The notes under the pieces: generated by a model
The model's database searches: none
Told to the model about the DNA's origin: nothing
What the model saw: only the letters and a program-made list of their open reading frames with translations
Shown here: positions 1-7,794 of the stretch, one piece after another
How the letters are laid out: every line of letters starts with the position of its first letter
Position numbering within the stretch: position 1 is the stretch's first letter
Assembly (NCBI GenBank): GCA_015486705.1
Contig: WFRG01000135.1
Location: 1-15,675 of the forward strand
DNA from: Hippea sp.
Lineage (GTDB): Bacteria; Campylobacterota_A; Desulfurellia; Desulfurellales; Hippeaceae
DNA length: 15,675 nt
Direction of reading: 5' to 3'
Made by a program: the position numbers and the translations under genes

Positions 1-2
1 AC

Positions 3-242
3 TTTCCACAAATAGATAAAAGGAGGATAAGTTCGACCAATGTGTTAGAAAGAGTAAATAAGGAAATTAGAAGGAGGTCAAAAGTGGTATCTGTTTTTCC
101 ATCAAGAGAATCCTATCTTAGGCTCATTACCTCATACTTGATGGAATATACTGAAGACTGGGAGATTGAGAGAAGTTATATTCAACCAGATAAATTGCAG
201 CAGGTTATGGAAATTTATGAGGCGCAGTTTAAAGCTGCCTGA
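3..242 (+). CDS. IS256-family transposase, C-terminal fragment (5' end outside window)
   Basis: The reading frame is open to the left edge of the window and gives 79 residues before TGA. It begins FPQIDKRRISSTNVLERVNK and continues EIRRRSKVVSVFPSRES, which is the hallmark C-terminal block of IS256/Mutator transposases (typical form TTN-ERLNKEIRRR-VVGIFPN-S-LRL). This block belongs to the DDE catalytic domain and contains the Glu-rich segment around the last catalytic acid. The GTG at 42 lies within this block and is not a plausible gene start, so the gene is cut by the window edge rather than being a 66-residue protein. Transposases of this family are about 400 residues, so roughly the last fifth is seen. 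It converges on lspA. Confidence 0.88.
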   Translation, partial: FPQIDKRRISSTNVLERVNKEIRRRSKVVSVFPSRESYLRLITSYLMEYTEDWEIERSYIQPDKLQQVMEIYEAQFKAA

Positions 243-270
243 TGTTCAATGAAAAAAACTCACTGGGAAG

Positions 271-299
271 AAAAATTGCGAACAAAACTTGACAGTATC
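271..299 (-). repeat. Probable right terminal inverted repeat of the IS256-family element
   Basis: Read on the minus strand from the outer edge it starts GATACTGTCAAGTTTTG and continues into an AT-rich stretch. IS256-family ends usually begin with GA and are about 20-30 bp, so length and position after the transposase stop fit. The partner repeat is outside the window; the inner boundary is approximate. Confidence 0.6.
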
Positions 300-812
300 T
301 TAAGGTAGGTTTTTCTCACCTATTTCTCGCTTAGTTTTCAAAAGTTTATATACAACCAGAATTAACAAACCTAACGTAATAAAAGTATCAGCTAAATTAA
401 AAGCAGGGTAGTGGTACTGGCCTATATGAAAATCCAAAAAATCCACGACATATCCTTTAAACAGTCTACCGTAAAGGTTGCCCAAATCTCCTCCGCCCAA
501 AAAAGACAACCCCAATATGTAAAACTGGTTTCTATCTTTACCAAACAGAATTAAATACAGAACAACAATCAATACAACCGCACTAATACCACTAAATAAA
601 ACCACCCTTAAAAAATCTGGCATATGGGCAAAGGCCCCAAAGGCTATACCCTCATTGCGAATATGTACAATATTGAAAAAACCTTTTATAACATAAAAAC
701 CGTTATTTAGCTCAATATGTTCAGTTATGTATAACTTTGTATAATAATCGAGTATAAAAAAAAGGAGTATCAAAGATACTCCTAAAACGGAAGAGACTAA
801 TGACTTATTCAC
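300..812 (-). CDS. lspA: Lipoprotein signal peptidase (signal peptidase II), LspA
   Basis: Inner-membrane aspartyl protease that cleaves signal peptides from diacylglyceryl-modified prolipoproteins; family A8. The 170-residue product has four hydrophobic segments. Family motifs seen: DYYTK (D22, K26), NEGIAFG (N53), GNLYGR (N112, R116), VVDF (D124) and FNLAD (N139, D142); D124 and D142 match the catalytic pair. The usual Asp of the NxxDR motif is Gly115 here (codon GGT). Start chosen at GTG 812, preceded by a weak purine-rich GAAGAGAGAA and overlapping the rplQ stop by 8 nt; TTG codons at 824 or 827 are alternatives. Its TAA stop directly abuts the insertion sequence end. An lspA gene as last member of a ribosomal operon is not the usual arrangement. 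Confidence 0.93.
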   Translation of the reverse strand: MNKSLVSSVLGVSLILLFFILDYYTKLYITEHIELNNGFYVIKGFFNIVHIRNEGIAFGAFAHMPDFLRVVLFSGISAVVLIVVLYLILFGKDRNQFYILGLSFLGGGDLGNLYGRLFKGYVVDFLDFHIGQYHYPAFNLADTFITLGLLILVVYKLLKTKREIGEKNLP

Positions 813-1173
813 TTCTCTCTTCAACAAATTCCACTATTGAAACAGGGGCTGCATCACCCTTTCTATACCCCAATTTTATCCTTCTAACATAACCACCGTT
901 TCTCGTTGCATACCTGGGCGCTATATTGTCAAACAGCTTCCTCACTGCCTGTCTATTGTTATTAAGTTTTGATAGAGCTCTTCTTCTTGTGGCCAACGTG
1001 TCATTTTTGGCTAACGTTACAAGCTTGCTTATAAATCTAACAAGTTCCCTTGCTTTTGCATCTGTCGTTTTGATTCTCTCTTCTTTTATCAAAGAAATAG
1101 CTAAATTTCTCAGTAAATGCTTTCTGTGCTCGCCATTTATACTTAAGGTTCTGTATCCTTTCCTATGTCTCAT
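805..1173 (-). CDS. rplQ: 50S ribosomal protein L17
   Basis: Large-subunit protein located near the peptide exit tunnel. The 122-residue product starts MRHRKGYRTLSINGEHRKHL, matching the family N-terminus (MRHRK-RKL-R---HR), followed by the LAISLIKEERIKTTDAKARE block and a C-terminal YTRLIKLGYRKGDAAP-like segment (here RRIKLGYRKGDAAP). Length is normal for the core family. The ATG overlaps the rpoA stop by 11 nt with SD AGGAGAGG inside rpoA, so translation is likely coupled. rpoA-rplQ is the conserved end of the alpha operon. Confidence 0.98.
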   Translation of the reverse strand: MRHRKGYRTLSINGEHRKHLLRNLAISLIKEERIKTTDAKARELVRFISKLVTLAKNDTLATRRRALSKLNNNRQAVRKLFDNIAPRYATRNGGYVRRIKLGYRKGDAAPVSIVEFVEERSE

Positions 1174-2185
1174 TTTCCTCTCCTTCTTTCTCCACTATTA
1201 GTTGCTTTATTTTATTTATTTGCTCATCCGTAAACTTCATACCAAGCTCAAGGTTCAACTGTTTCAAAGATTCCTTTATTTCCTTTAAAGACTGCTTTCC
1301 AAAATTCTTCGTACTCAATAACTCAGCATCTGTTTTTTGAACAAGCTCGTAAATATACTTAATATCATGCGCTACAAGACAGTTAGATGCCCTAACATTC
1401 AGCTCCAACTCTTCAACGGGCTTCAAAAGGTTTTCGTTAATTTGTTCTTCCTGTTCTTCTTTCACAGTCTCCTCGGGAACAATTTTTCTAAAGTCACTTG
1501 AGAACACAGACACGTAGCTCCCTAAAATATAACTTGCCGTTTTCAGTGCAGATTGAGGCGTTACCGTGCCATCTGTATAAATCTCTAGGACTAATCTTTC
1601 CAAATCATAATAATCCCTAATTGTGCTTTTCTCTACATGGTAAGCAACTTTAGAAATAGGAGAAAACAAAGCATCTACAGGTATATATCCTATCTCCTTG
1701 TTCATAATTTCGTAATCTGCCTGCCTATAGCCAATACCTTTTTCTAAAAATATTTTCATATTAAGCTTGGAATCTTCCATTAATTCAGCTATATATACAT
1801 CTTTGCTAACAATTTCCAAATTTCCAGGAGCTTCAATATCATTTGAAGTTACAACACCTTGAGTGTCCTTTTTAATATAAACTTCACCCGATTTAAAACT
1901 ATCATCTAAGGCTCTAAACCTAACCTGTTTTAAATTTAATATAATATTTAAAACATCTTCCTTAACACCGTCTATAGTTTTAAACTCATGCTCAACACCA
2001 TCTATTTCAACCCCAACAACAGCTATGCCAGGGATAGAAGATAGCAATATTCTTCTCAAGGCATTTCCTATTGTTATAGCGTAACCTTCATTTAGCGGTT
2101 CTAAAGCAAATCTTCCGTATGTACCACTGTGTTCTTCTATTTTAACTTCTTCTGGTAACTTTAAGTAATCAAAAACGCCCTTCAT
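1163..2185 (-). CDS. rpoA: DNA-directed RNA polymerase subunit alpha
   Basis: Alpha subunit that dimerises to nucleate RNA polymerase assembly; its C-terminal domain contacts UP elements and activators. The 340 residues show an N-terminal domain (about 1-235) with the conserved GNALRRILLSSIPG block at 40-53, a charged Glu-rich linker (about 236-256), and a C-terminal domain (about 257-317) containing LNVRASNCL. Arg265 and Asn268 fall at the same positions as the E. coli DNA-contact residues, so UP-element recognition is probably retained. A lysine/glutamate-rich tail of about 20 residues follows. SD AAGGGA precedes the ATG; the gap to rpsD is 21 nt. Confidence 0.99.
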   Translation of the reverse strand: MKGVFDYLKLPEEVKIEEHSGTYGRFALEPLNEGYAITIGNALRRILLSSIPGIAVVGVEIDGVEHEFKTIDGVKEDVLNIILNLKQVRFRALDDSFKSGEVYIKKDTQGVVTSNDIEAPGNLEIVSKDVYIAELMEDSKLNMKIFLEKGIGYRQADYEIMNKEIGYIPVDALFSPISKVAYHVEKSTIRDYYDLERLVLEIYTDGTVTPQSALKTASYILGSYVSVFSSDFRKIVPEETVKEEQEEQINENLLKPVEELELNVRASNCLVAHDIKYIYELVQKTDAELLSTKNFGKQSLKEIKESLKQLNLELGMKFTDEQINKIKQLIVEKEGEENET

Positions 2186-2206
2186 TTTGCATCCCTTCGT
2201 TATTTT

Positions 2207-2833
2207 TTATTTAGAGTACAACTCAACAATGGCGTTTTCATTGAATGGCGGCTGTATATCATCCCTTGTTGGTATATCAACAAACGTTGCACTTACATTG
2301 TCCAAATCAACATTTATCCACGATGACGCCATTCTTCTGGAATTCTCCTCAAACATCTTCTTAAACTCTTCTTTATTCTTCATCTTATCTGATACAGAAA
2401 TAACATCGCCTTTATTTACAAGGTAAGAAGATATGTTAACCTTTTTGCCATTAACCCTTACATGACCATGGGAAACAAGTCTCCTTGCTTCTTGTCTGGA
2501 CGAAGCAAAACCAGACCTATAAACCACATTATCAAGCCTTCTCTCTAACAACACAACTAAGTTAGCACCTGTCTCCCCTTTTTGTCTTTTGGCTTCTTTA
2601 AAGTATCTTCTAAACTGCCTCTCTAAAACTCCATAGACAGCTTTTGCTTTTTGTTTTTCCATAAGATGCTCAGCATAGGATGAAAGTTTCTTCCTATAGT
2701 TCCTCGTTTTCCCAGGTGGATACGGCCTTCTTTCAAAAGGGCACTTGTCCGTAAAACATTTATCTCCCTTTAAAAACAATTTAACACCTAAAGCTCTACA
2801 TCTCCTGCAAGCAGGTCCTGTATATACTGCCAT
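2207..2833 (-). CDS. rpsD: 30S ribosomal protein S4, zinc-binding form
   Basis: Primary 16S rRNA-binding protein that starts assembly of the small-subunit body. 208 residues. The N-terminal segment has Cys9, Cys12, Cys26 and Cys31, the same spacing as the zinc-binding S4 of Thermus thermophilus. The S4 RNA-binding domain follows with [18 protein letters not shown] and [14 protein letters not shown]. The end IVELYSK is common in delta- and epsilon-type lineages. SD AAGGAGAGGG precedes the ATG. In E. coli S4 autoregulates the alpha operon through a pseudoknot before rpsM; here that gap is only 12 nt. Confidence 0.99.
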   Translation of the reverse strand: MAVYTGPACRRCRALGVKLFLKGDKCFTDKCPFERRPYPPGKTRNYRKKLSSYAEHLMEKQKAKAVYGVLERQFRRYFKEAKRQKGETGANLVVLLERRLDNVVYRSGFASSRQEARRLVSHGHVRVNGKKVNISSYLVNKGDVISVSDKMKNKEEFKKMFEENSRRMASSWINVDLDNVSATFVDIPTRDDIQPPFNENAIVELYSK

Positions 2834-2847
2834 AAGTTACCCTCTCC

Positions 2848-3237
2848 TTATACCCTTCTTCTTTTTGGTGGTCTACACCCGTTATGAGGAATAGGTGTAA
2901 CATCTTTAATAGATTTAATCCTCAATCCTGCGGACTGTAAAGACCTTATTGCGGTCTCTCTTCCCGGACCAGGACCTTTAACCCTTACATCTATTTCCTT
3001 CATACCCATAGACATAGCTTTTTTAGCCACGCTTTCAGAAGCCAACTGTGCAGCAAAAGGTGTGCCTTTTCTTGTTCCTTTAAAACCACTTTCACCAGCA
3101 GATGACCAACATAAAACATTTCCATCTTTATCTGTTATAGTCACAATCGTGTTATTAAAAGTGGCCTGAATATGAGCTATGCCACTGACAACATTCCTCT
3201 TAACCTTTTTCTTCTTCTTAGTTACCCTCTTAGCCAT
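2848..3237 (-). CDS. rpsK: 30S ribosomal protein S11
   Basis: Small-subunit platform protein that contributes to the mRNA exit and Shine-Dalgarno region. 129 residues. A lysine-rich N-terminal tail is followed by [38 protein letters not shown] and the C-terminal [12 protein letters not shown], all diagnostic of S11. SD AAAGGAG lies upstream of the ATG in the 15-nt gap after rpsM. It has the conserved alpha-operon position between rpsM and rpsD. Confidence 0.99.
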   Translation of the reverse strand: MAKRVTKKKKKVKRNVVSGIAHIQATFNNTIVTITDKDGNVLCWSSAGESGFKGTRKGTPFAAQLASESVAKKAMSMGMKEIDVRVKGPGPGRETAIRSLQSAGLRIKSIKDVTPIPHNGCRPPKRRRV

Positions 3238-3252
3238 CTATACTTTTCTCCT

Positions 3253-3612
3253 TTACTTCCTACCGACTGTTTTCTTTCTACCCTTTCTGGTCCTTGCGTT
3301 CGTTCTCGTTCTTTGACCTCTTACCGGAAGCCCTTTTCTATGCCTCAAACCCCTATAATTACCCAAATCCATAAGGGCTTTTATATTCATCGCAATCTCT
3401 TTTCTTAGCTCACCTTCCACCCTATAATCTGCTATTACATTCCTGATTCTCTGAATTTCATCCGGCGTTAACTCATGTGTCCTTTTATCAGGATCAACTT
3501 GAGCCTTTTGTAAAATCTCCATAGACTTTGCTTTACCTATACCATAAATATAGGTTAAAGCTATAAACACCTTCTTGTTTCTTGGTAATTCAACACCTGC
3601 AATACGAGCCAC
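3253..3612 (-). CDS. rpsM: 30S ribosomal protein S13
   Basis: Small-subunit head protein that forms intersubunit bridges with L5 and contacts P-site tRNA through its basic tail. 119 residues starting [15 protein letters not shown], with the helix-two-turn-helix IYGIGKAKS region and the basic C-terminus [17 protein letters not shown]. The start codon is GTG; AGGAGG placed 5 nt upstream and the universally conserved MARIAG start decide it. It follows rpmJ by 12 nt, so there is little room for an E. coli-type S4-binding leader. Confidence 0.99.
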   Translation of the reverse strand: MARIAGVELPRNKKVFIALTYIYGIGKAKSMEILQKAQVDPDKRTHELTPDEIQRIRNVIADYRVEGELRKEIAMNIKALMDLGNYRGLRHRKGLPVRGQRTRTNARTRKGRKKTVGRK

Positions 3613-3624
3613 TTAAACCTCCTA

Positions 3625-3738
3625 TTAACCCTGCCTTTGTTTATGTTTAGGGTTTTCGCATACAACCCTTACAACGCCTTTTCTTCTTATAATCTTACAT
3701 TTGGGACACATTTTTTTCACCGATGGTCTAACTTTCAT
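3625..3738 (-). CDS. rpmJ: 50S ribosomal protein L36, zinc-binding form
   Basis: The smallest large-subunit protein. The 37-residue frame reads [20 protein letters not shown] and then [17 protein letters not shown]. Cys11, Cys14, Cys27 and His32 form the classic C-x2-C-x12-C-x4-H zinc site of the C+ paralogue. AGGAGG lies a few bases before the ATG. It sits between infA and rpsM, its usual place. Length and sequence are typical. Confidence 0.98.
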   Translation of the reverse strand: MKVRPSVKKMCPKCKIIRRKGVVRVVCENPKHKQRQG

Positions 3739-3748
3739 TAGTAACCTC

Positions 3749-3967
3749 CTATTTATATCTGTACACAATTCTTCCCCTTTCTATACTGTAAGGGGACAGT
3801 TCAACCTTCACTTTATCTCCAGGCAAGATCTTAATAAAATGCATTCTCATCTTTCCTGCTACATGGGCAAGCACAACGTGTCCATTAGCCAGCTTAACCC
3901 TAAACATAGCATTTGGTAAGGACTCGACTATCTCGCCATCCACGGTTATACTTTTTTCTTTGGCCAT
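3749..3967 (-). CDS. infA: Translation initiation factor IF-1
   Basis: S1/OB-fold protein that occupies the ribosomal A site during initiation together with IF-2 and IF-3. 72 residues, the standard length: [20 protein letters not shown], then [20 protein letters not shown] and an end [12 protein letters not shown], all family hallmarks. The ATG is 2 nt after the map stop, with GAGGT inside the end of map serving as SD. Followed 10 nt later by rpmJ. Confidence 0.99.
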   Translation of the reverse strand: MAKEKSITVDGEIVESLPNAMFRVKLANGHVVLAHVAGKMRMHFIKILPGDKVKVELSPYSIERGRIVYRYK

Positions 3968-3969
3968 AT

Positions 3970-4728
3970 TCAGTTTACCTCACTCAAAATAATGGGGCCG
4001 TTCTCCGTTATAGCAATGGTGTGCTCAAAATGTGCAGAAGGCTTACCATCAGCAGTAACAACCGTCCATTTATCCTTTTTAACCTTCACACGCCAAGTAC
4101 CTGCATTTATCATTGGTTCAATGGCGATGGTCATGCCGACCTTCAATAAAGGCCCCCTGTCTGTCTTTGATGGAACATAATTTGGGACAGGAGGATCCTC
4201 ATGCAGATGCCTTCCAATGCCATGTCCAACATAATCCCTAACAACACTGAACCCATTACTCTCTACATAAGTTTGAATTGCGTTAGATATATCATACAGA
4301 TAATTCCCCGGTCTCGCCTGTTCTATTCCCAAGTAGAGAGCCTTTTTCGTTACATCCATAAGCTTTCTTTTCTCGGCATCTATTTCACCAACAGCCACGG
4401 TAATTGCTGAATCACCATACCATCCTTCATAGATTAATCCAAAGTCTAAACTAATAATGTCACCCTTTTTCAAGATCTTTCTTTTGGACGGCACACCATG
4501 CACTACCTCTTCATTCACTGAAGTACACAGAGACTTAGGAAATCCTCCATAACCTTTAAACGCGCATCTTGAATGCCTTTTTTTTGCTTCTTCAACAGCT
4601 AGCTTGTCCAAATGCTCAGTGGTTATACCAGGTTTTACTTCGTTTTTCAAGATGTTGAGGATTTCCCCAACCATTCTATTGACCACACGCATTTTTTCTA
4701 TTTCTTCTTTGGTCTTTAGAATAATCAT
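3970..4728 (-). CDS. map: Methionine aminopeptidase, type I
   Basis: Dimetal hydrolase that removes the initiator methionine from nascent proteins. 252 residues with the pita-bread fold. All five classes of metal and active-site residues can be placed: His77 (EEVVHGVP), Asp95 (SLDFG), Asp106 (GDSA), His169 (GHGIG), Glu204 (IEPM) and Glu235 (FEHT), nearly the E. coli numbering. No N-terminal zinc or SH3 extension, so type Ia. The ATG overlaps the adk TGA (ATGA), implying coupled translation. The secY-adk-map-infA order is widespread in bacteria. Confidence 0.98.
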   Translation of the reverse strand: MIILKTKEEIEKMRVVNRMVGEILNILKNEVKPGITTEHLDKLAVEEAKKRHSRCAFKGYGGFPKSLCTSVNEEVVHGVPSKRKILKKGDIISLDFGLIYEGWYGDSAITVAVGEIDAEKRKLMDVTKKALYLGIEQARPGNYLYDISNAIQTYVESNGFSVVRDYVGHGIGRHLHEDPPVPNYVPSKTDRGPLLKVGMTIAIEPMINAGTWRVKVKKDKWTVVTADGKPSAHFEHTIAITENGPIILSEVN

Positions 4729-5366
4729 CCTAAAACCTTCTTAATCCTCTCAAAAATATCACTTATTTCACCGGTACCTTCTATTTTTACAAGTTTAGAG
4801 CTCTTTGTATAATAATCAATCAAAGGCATAGTATTTTTCTTATAAACCTCTAACCTGTTTCTAACAACCTCTTCCTTATCGTCGTCCCTTTGGATGAGTT
4901 TGCTTCCGCACTTATCGCAAATTCCCTCCTCTTTTGGAGGCTTATTTTTAACGTGGTAAACTGCGCCACAATTAGGACACACTCTCCTCCCAGTAAGTCT
5001 GTTAATAATTTCTTCTTCTTTAACGTCTATTAACAAAACTTTATCCAGCTCAAGGTTGTTTTTCTCTAACATCTTATCAAATGCCTCTGCTTGGGCAACG
5101 GTTCTTGGAAACCCGTCCAAGATAAAGCCATTCTTACAATCATCCTGTTTAATTCTGTTCTCCATCATACCAATAATAATATCATCTGGTACGAGCTCAC
5201 CTTTATCCATATAAACTTTTGCCTTTTTACCTAACTCAGTTTGGTTTTTTACTTCACTTCTCAAAATATCACCCGTGGAAATTTCGGGTATATTGTAATA
5301 TTTGCTTATTAGTTCACCTTGTGTACCCTTACCAACGCCTGGGGCACCAAGCAAAATCAAAATCAT
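4725..5366 (-). CDS. adk: Adenylate kinase, long form with zinc-type LID
   Basis: Catalyses ATP + AMP to 2 ADP. 213 residues. The P-loop GAPGVGKGT is at 7-15, the AMP-binding region at about 30-60, DGFPRT at 84-89, and the LID at about 125-162. The LID carries Cys130, Cys133, Cys150 and Cys153 in two CxxC pairs, i.e. a structural zinc site of the kind common in Gram-positives and thermophiles and absent from E. coli Adk. Strong SD AAGGAGG before the ATG; 10 nt after secY; stop overlaps map by 4 nt. Confidence 0.98.
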   Translation of the reverse strand: MILILLGAPGVGKGTQGELISKYYNIPEISTGDILRSEVKNQTELGKKAKVYMDKGELVPDDIIIGMMENRIKQDDCKNGFILDGFPRTVAQAEAFDKMLEKNNLELDKVLLIDVKEEEIINRLTGRRVCPNCGAVYHVKNKPPKEEGICDKCGSKLIQRDDDKEEVVRNRLEVYKKNTMPLIDYYTKSSKLVKIEGTGEISDIFERIKKVLG

Positions 5367-5376
5367 TTTAGCCTCC

Positions 5377-6675
5377 TTATCTTGTCCTTCTATTTTTCAA
5401 AAAACCCTCGTAGTTTCTCATATACAAATGAGCTTGTATCTGCATTATAGTGTCCAAAGCAACTTGCACAACAATCAATAAAGCAGTTCCTCCAAAGTAG
5501 AAAGGAACATTAAAATGTCTAATCAAAACCCACGGCAATACACAAACAAAGGATAAATATATCGCTCCTCCAAAGGTAAGTCTATCCAAGACCCAGTCTA
5601 AGTACTTAGCCGTGTATTTACCTGGTCTTATTCCAGGCACAAATCCGTTATTTTTCTTTAAATTGTCAGCAATTTCTTTAGGATTAAACACTATTGCTGT
5701 ATAAAAATAAGCAAAGAAAAATATCAATGCTATATATGTAATACTATAAACCAAACTTCCCGGCATAATATAGTCTGAAATCGTTTTCAAAAATGGTATG
5801 TTCACAATCTTTGTTATAGTAACAGGGAAAAGTAGTATAGACGATGCAAAGATAGGTGGTATAACACCAGATACGTTAATCTTCAAAGGAATGTAGCTTG
5901 TTTGACCACCATACAATCTTCTTCCAACCATACGCCTAGGATATTGAACGGGTATTCTTCTTTGTGCTAACTCCATAAAGACAACAAACGCAACTACAGC
6001 CACGGCAACTGCAAATATCACAAGCAAAGACAAAATGCTCATTTCACCTGCACTAACAAGCCTAAACAGATTCCCCAACGCCGCTGGAAGCCTTGCCACT
6101 ATTCCAGCGAATATCAACAGTGATATACCGTTTCCTATACCCCTTTCGGTTATCTGTTCCCCAACAAACATTAAAAACACGCTTCCAGCTGTCATTGTCA
6201 TTGATGTAAACAAAACAAAAGGTAACCCGTGCCATATAACGACATTGGCACCACCAGGGCCATGCATTGACTGAAGACCTATAGCAATACCAAGCCCTTG
6301 CAAAAACGATATAATGACCGTACCGTAGCGTGTATACTCTGTTATTTTTCTTCTACCTGCCTCACCCTCTTTTTTAAGTGCCGCAAGTTCAGGTGAAACG
6401 GCTGTTAAAAGCTCCATAATAATCGCAGCAGAGATATAAGGCATAATTCCCAAAGATATAATACTAAAGTTCTTAATAGCCCCACCGGAAAACAGGTTAA
6501 ACAATCCCAAAGCCGTGCCACGTGCCTCTTCAAAAATAGCAGCCAACACATGTGGGTCAACACCTGGCGTTGGAACATGGGCTGCAATTCTAAAAACTAC
6601 AAACATTATGAATGTAAAAAACAATCTTCTGTTTAGTTCTGGCACATTAAAGATATTGGAATAATCCTCACTCAT
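5377..6675 (-). CDS. secY: Protein translocase channel subunit SecY
   Basis: Channel-forming subunit of the SecYEG translocon in the inner membrane. 432 residues with about ten hydrophobic membrane segments. Seen motifs: plug region after HVPTPGVD with LFNLFSGGA (about 58-66), SecY signature GEQITERGIGNGIS (172-185), RRIPVQYPRR (239-248) in the cytosolic loop, and a C-terminal NYEGFLKNRRTR. Length is normal. The ATG overlaps the rplO TGA by 4 nt, so expression is coupled to ribosomal proteins as in the classical spc operon. Confidence 0.99.
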   Translation of the reverse strand: MSEDYSNIFNVPELNRRLFFTFIMFVVFRIAAHVPTPGVDPHVLAAIFEEARGTALGLFNLFSGGAIKNFSIISLGIMPYISAAIIMELLTAVSPELAALKKEGEAGRRKITEYTRYGTVIISFLQGLGIAIGLQSMHGPGGANVVIWHGLPFVLFTSMTMTAGSVFLMFVGEQITERGIGNGISLLIFAGIVARLPAALGNLFRLVSAGEMSILSLLVIFAVAVAVVAFVVFMELAQRRIPVQYPRRMVGRRLYGGQTSYIPLKINVSGVIPPIFASSILLFPVTITKIVNIPFLKTISDYIMPGSLVYSITYIALIFFFAYFYTAIVFNPKEIADNLKKNNGFVPGIRPGKYTAKYLDWVLDRLTFGGAIYLSFVCVLPWVLIRHFNVPFYFGGTALLIVVQVALDTIMQIQAHLYMRNYEGFLKNRRTR

Positions 6676-7106
6676 CCTAATACCTCTGCACTACCACCTG
6701 CTTTTTCTATTTTCTCCTTAGCTGATTTAGAGAATGCGTCGGCAATTACAGTAATTTTTTTATTCAACTCGCCTTCACCTAAAACCTTTACCAGTTTATT
6801 ACCCTTTACGAGACCATTTTTAATCATGAAGTTTATATCAACAACATCTCCATCATTGCATACTTCGTTAAGTCTGCCAACATTGACAACAGTATATTCT
6901 ACCCTAAACGGATTTTTAAAACCCCTCTTTGGCAATCTTCTGTATATAGGTGTTTGGCCACCTTCAAAATAAGCAGGCTTAGCGCCACCGGAGCGCGCCC
7001 TTTCACCTTTATTACCTTTACCTGCCGTAGTTCCCCAGCCGCTTCCATCTCCTCTACCAACTCTCTTTCTATCCTTAACAATGCGTGGTAATTCGTAAAG
7101 TTCCAT
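6672..7106 (-). CDS. rplO: 50S ribosomal protein L15
   Basis: Late-assembling large-subunit protein bound to 23S rRNA. 144 residues from ATG 7106. The glycine/arginine-rich N-terminal extension includes RVGRGDGSGWGTTAGKGNKG and GGAKPAYFEGGQTPIYRRLP, followed by a compact C-terminal domain ending AGGSAEVLG. ATG 7106 is preferred over an in-frame GTG at 7115 because GGAGAGGTG lies at a proper distance before the ATG and the family begins at this point. 15 nt after rpmD; overlaps secY. Confidence 0.98.
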   Translation of the reverse strand: MELYELPRIVKDRKRVGRGDGSGWGTTAGKGNKGERARSGGAKPAYFEGGQTPIYRRLPKRGFKNPFRVEYTVVNVGRLNEVCNDGDVVDINFMIKNGLVKGNKLVKVLGEGELNKKITVIADAFSKSAKEKIEKAGGSAEVLG

Positions 7107-7121
7107 AATTAGCACCTCTCC

Positions 7122-7301
7122 TTAGAGTTCTTCCACTTTTACCATAAAAGAAATCTTTTTAATCATTCCCCTAATATAGGGAGTATCTTTTCTAATTACG
7201 CTTTTGTTTGGCCTTTTTAGCCCTAATGCAATTGCTGTTTTCCTTATAGAAGGTTTCTCACTTATTAAGCTCTTTGTAAGGGTTATTTTAAGATCTGCCA
7301 T
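7122..7301 (-). CDS. rpmD: 50S ribosomal protein L30
   Basis: Small 23S rRNA-binding protein. The 59-residue frame reads MADLKITLTKSLISEKPSIR, KTAIALGLKRPNKSVIRKDT, PYIRGMIKKISFMVKVEEL. The LTKS-I---P--R-T---LGL-+-N--V---DTP-IRGM+ pattern is diagnostic of bacterial L30. SD AGGTG just before the ATG, in the 8-nt gap after rpsE. Location between rpsE and rplO is the conserved spc order. L30 is absent in some lineages, so its presence is a mild taxonomic clue. Confidence 0.97.
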   Translation of the reverse strand: MADLKITLTKSLISEKPSIRKTAIALGLKRPNKSVIRKDTPYIRGMIKKISFMVKVEEL

Positions 7302-7309
7302 ATTTCACC

Positions 7310-7783
7310 TCACTTACCCCTCATCTTCATTATATTTTCCTTATCCCTAAGCAAGCTCAAAGCCTTCACCAAAGCATGAGATAAATTATGAATATTGTTA
7401 GACCCTATAGATTTAGTAACAATGTTCTTAATTCCGCAAACTTCCAAAATTGCCCTTGCGGTATTACCAGCTATAATTCCTGTACCAGGTCTTGCTGGCT
7501 TTATCAAGATTCTACCTGCACCTTCCTTAACCTCGAGTTGATGAGGTATTGTACCATCCTCTGTAATAGGAACTCTAACCAAATTCTTTTTGGCCTTCTC
7601 TATAGCTTTCTTTATAGCTTCAGGCACCTCGTGCGATTTGCCCAGGCCTAAACCCACACGTCCTTTTTTATCCCCAACCGCAACAAGGGCAGAAAATCTA
7701 AATCTTCTACCACCTTTAACGACCTTTGTAACCCTTTTTATTGATATTACCTGTTCTTCAAATTCTTTTTCCATCTGCATCAT
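7310..7783 (-). CDS. rpsE: 30S ribosomal protein S5
   Basis: Small-subunit protein with a role in decoding accuracy and mRNA unwinding at the entry site. 157 residues; double-stranded-RNA-binding-like N domain with [19 protein letters not shown] and [17 protein letters not shown], and C domain with [10 protein letters not shown] and [10 protein letters not shown]. Start at ATG 7783: AGGAG lies 8 nt upstream. In-frame GTG codons at 7792 and 7789 overlap that SD and are unlikely; a second ATG at 7780 is possible. 11 nt after rplR. Confidence 0.98.
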   Translation of the reverse strand: MMQMEKEFEEQVISIKRVTKVVKGGRRFRFSALVAVGDKKGRVGLGLGKSHEVPEAIKKAIEKAKKNLVRVPITEDGTIPHQLEVKEGAGRILIKPARPGTGIIAGNTARAILEVCGIKNIVTKSIGSNNIHNLSHALVKALSLLRDKENIMKMRGK

Positions 7784-7794
7784 ACGCACCACTC

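Larger units (their letters stand above)
1..299 (+). mobile_element. IS256-family insertion sequence, 3' (right) end only
   Basis: The left edge of the window lies inside an IS256/Mutator-type element. What is visible is the C-terminal part of the transposase gene, a 57-nt noncoding tail and a terminal sequence that read inward from the end starts GATACTGTCAAGTTTTG, the kind of GA-initiated end typical of this family. The element stops immediately next to the TAA of lspA, which is encoded on the other strand. The left end, the other terminal repeat and the target duplication are outside the window, so whether the element is complete cannot be judged. The exact outer boundary (299) is inferred from the terminal sequence. 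Confidence 0.75.

Noticed and set aside
42..242. Independent 66-residue gene starting at GTG 42
   Set aside because: The frame is open to the window edge and upstream residues continue the IS256 transposase motif, so it is the tail of a larger gene.
244..282. Terminator hairpin from GTTCAAT and ATTGCGAAC in the IS tail
   Set aside because: The pairing needs a bulge and a very long AT-rich loop, and no GC-rich stem with T run results.
926..1201. Hydrophobic 91-residue plus-strand open frame opposite rplQ
   Set aside because: The hydrophobicity arises from the complement of Lys/Arg/Glu codons of L17; no SD or family resemblance.
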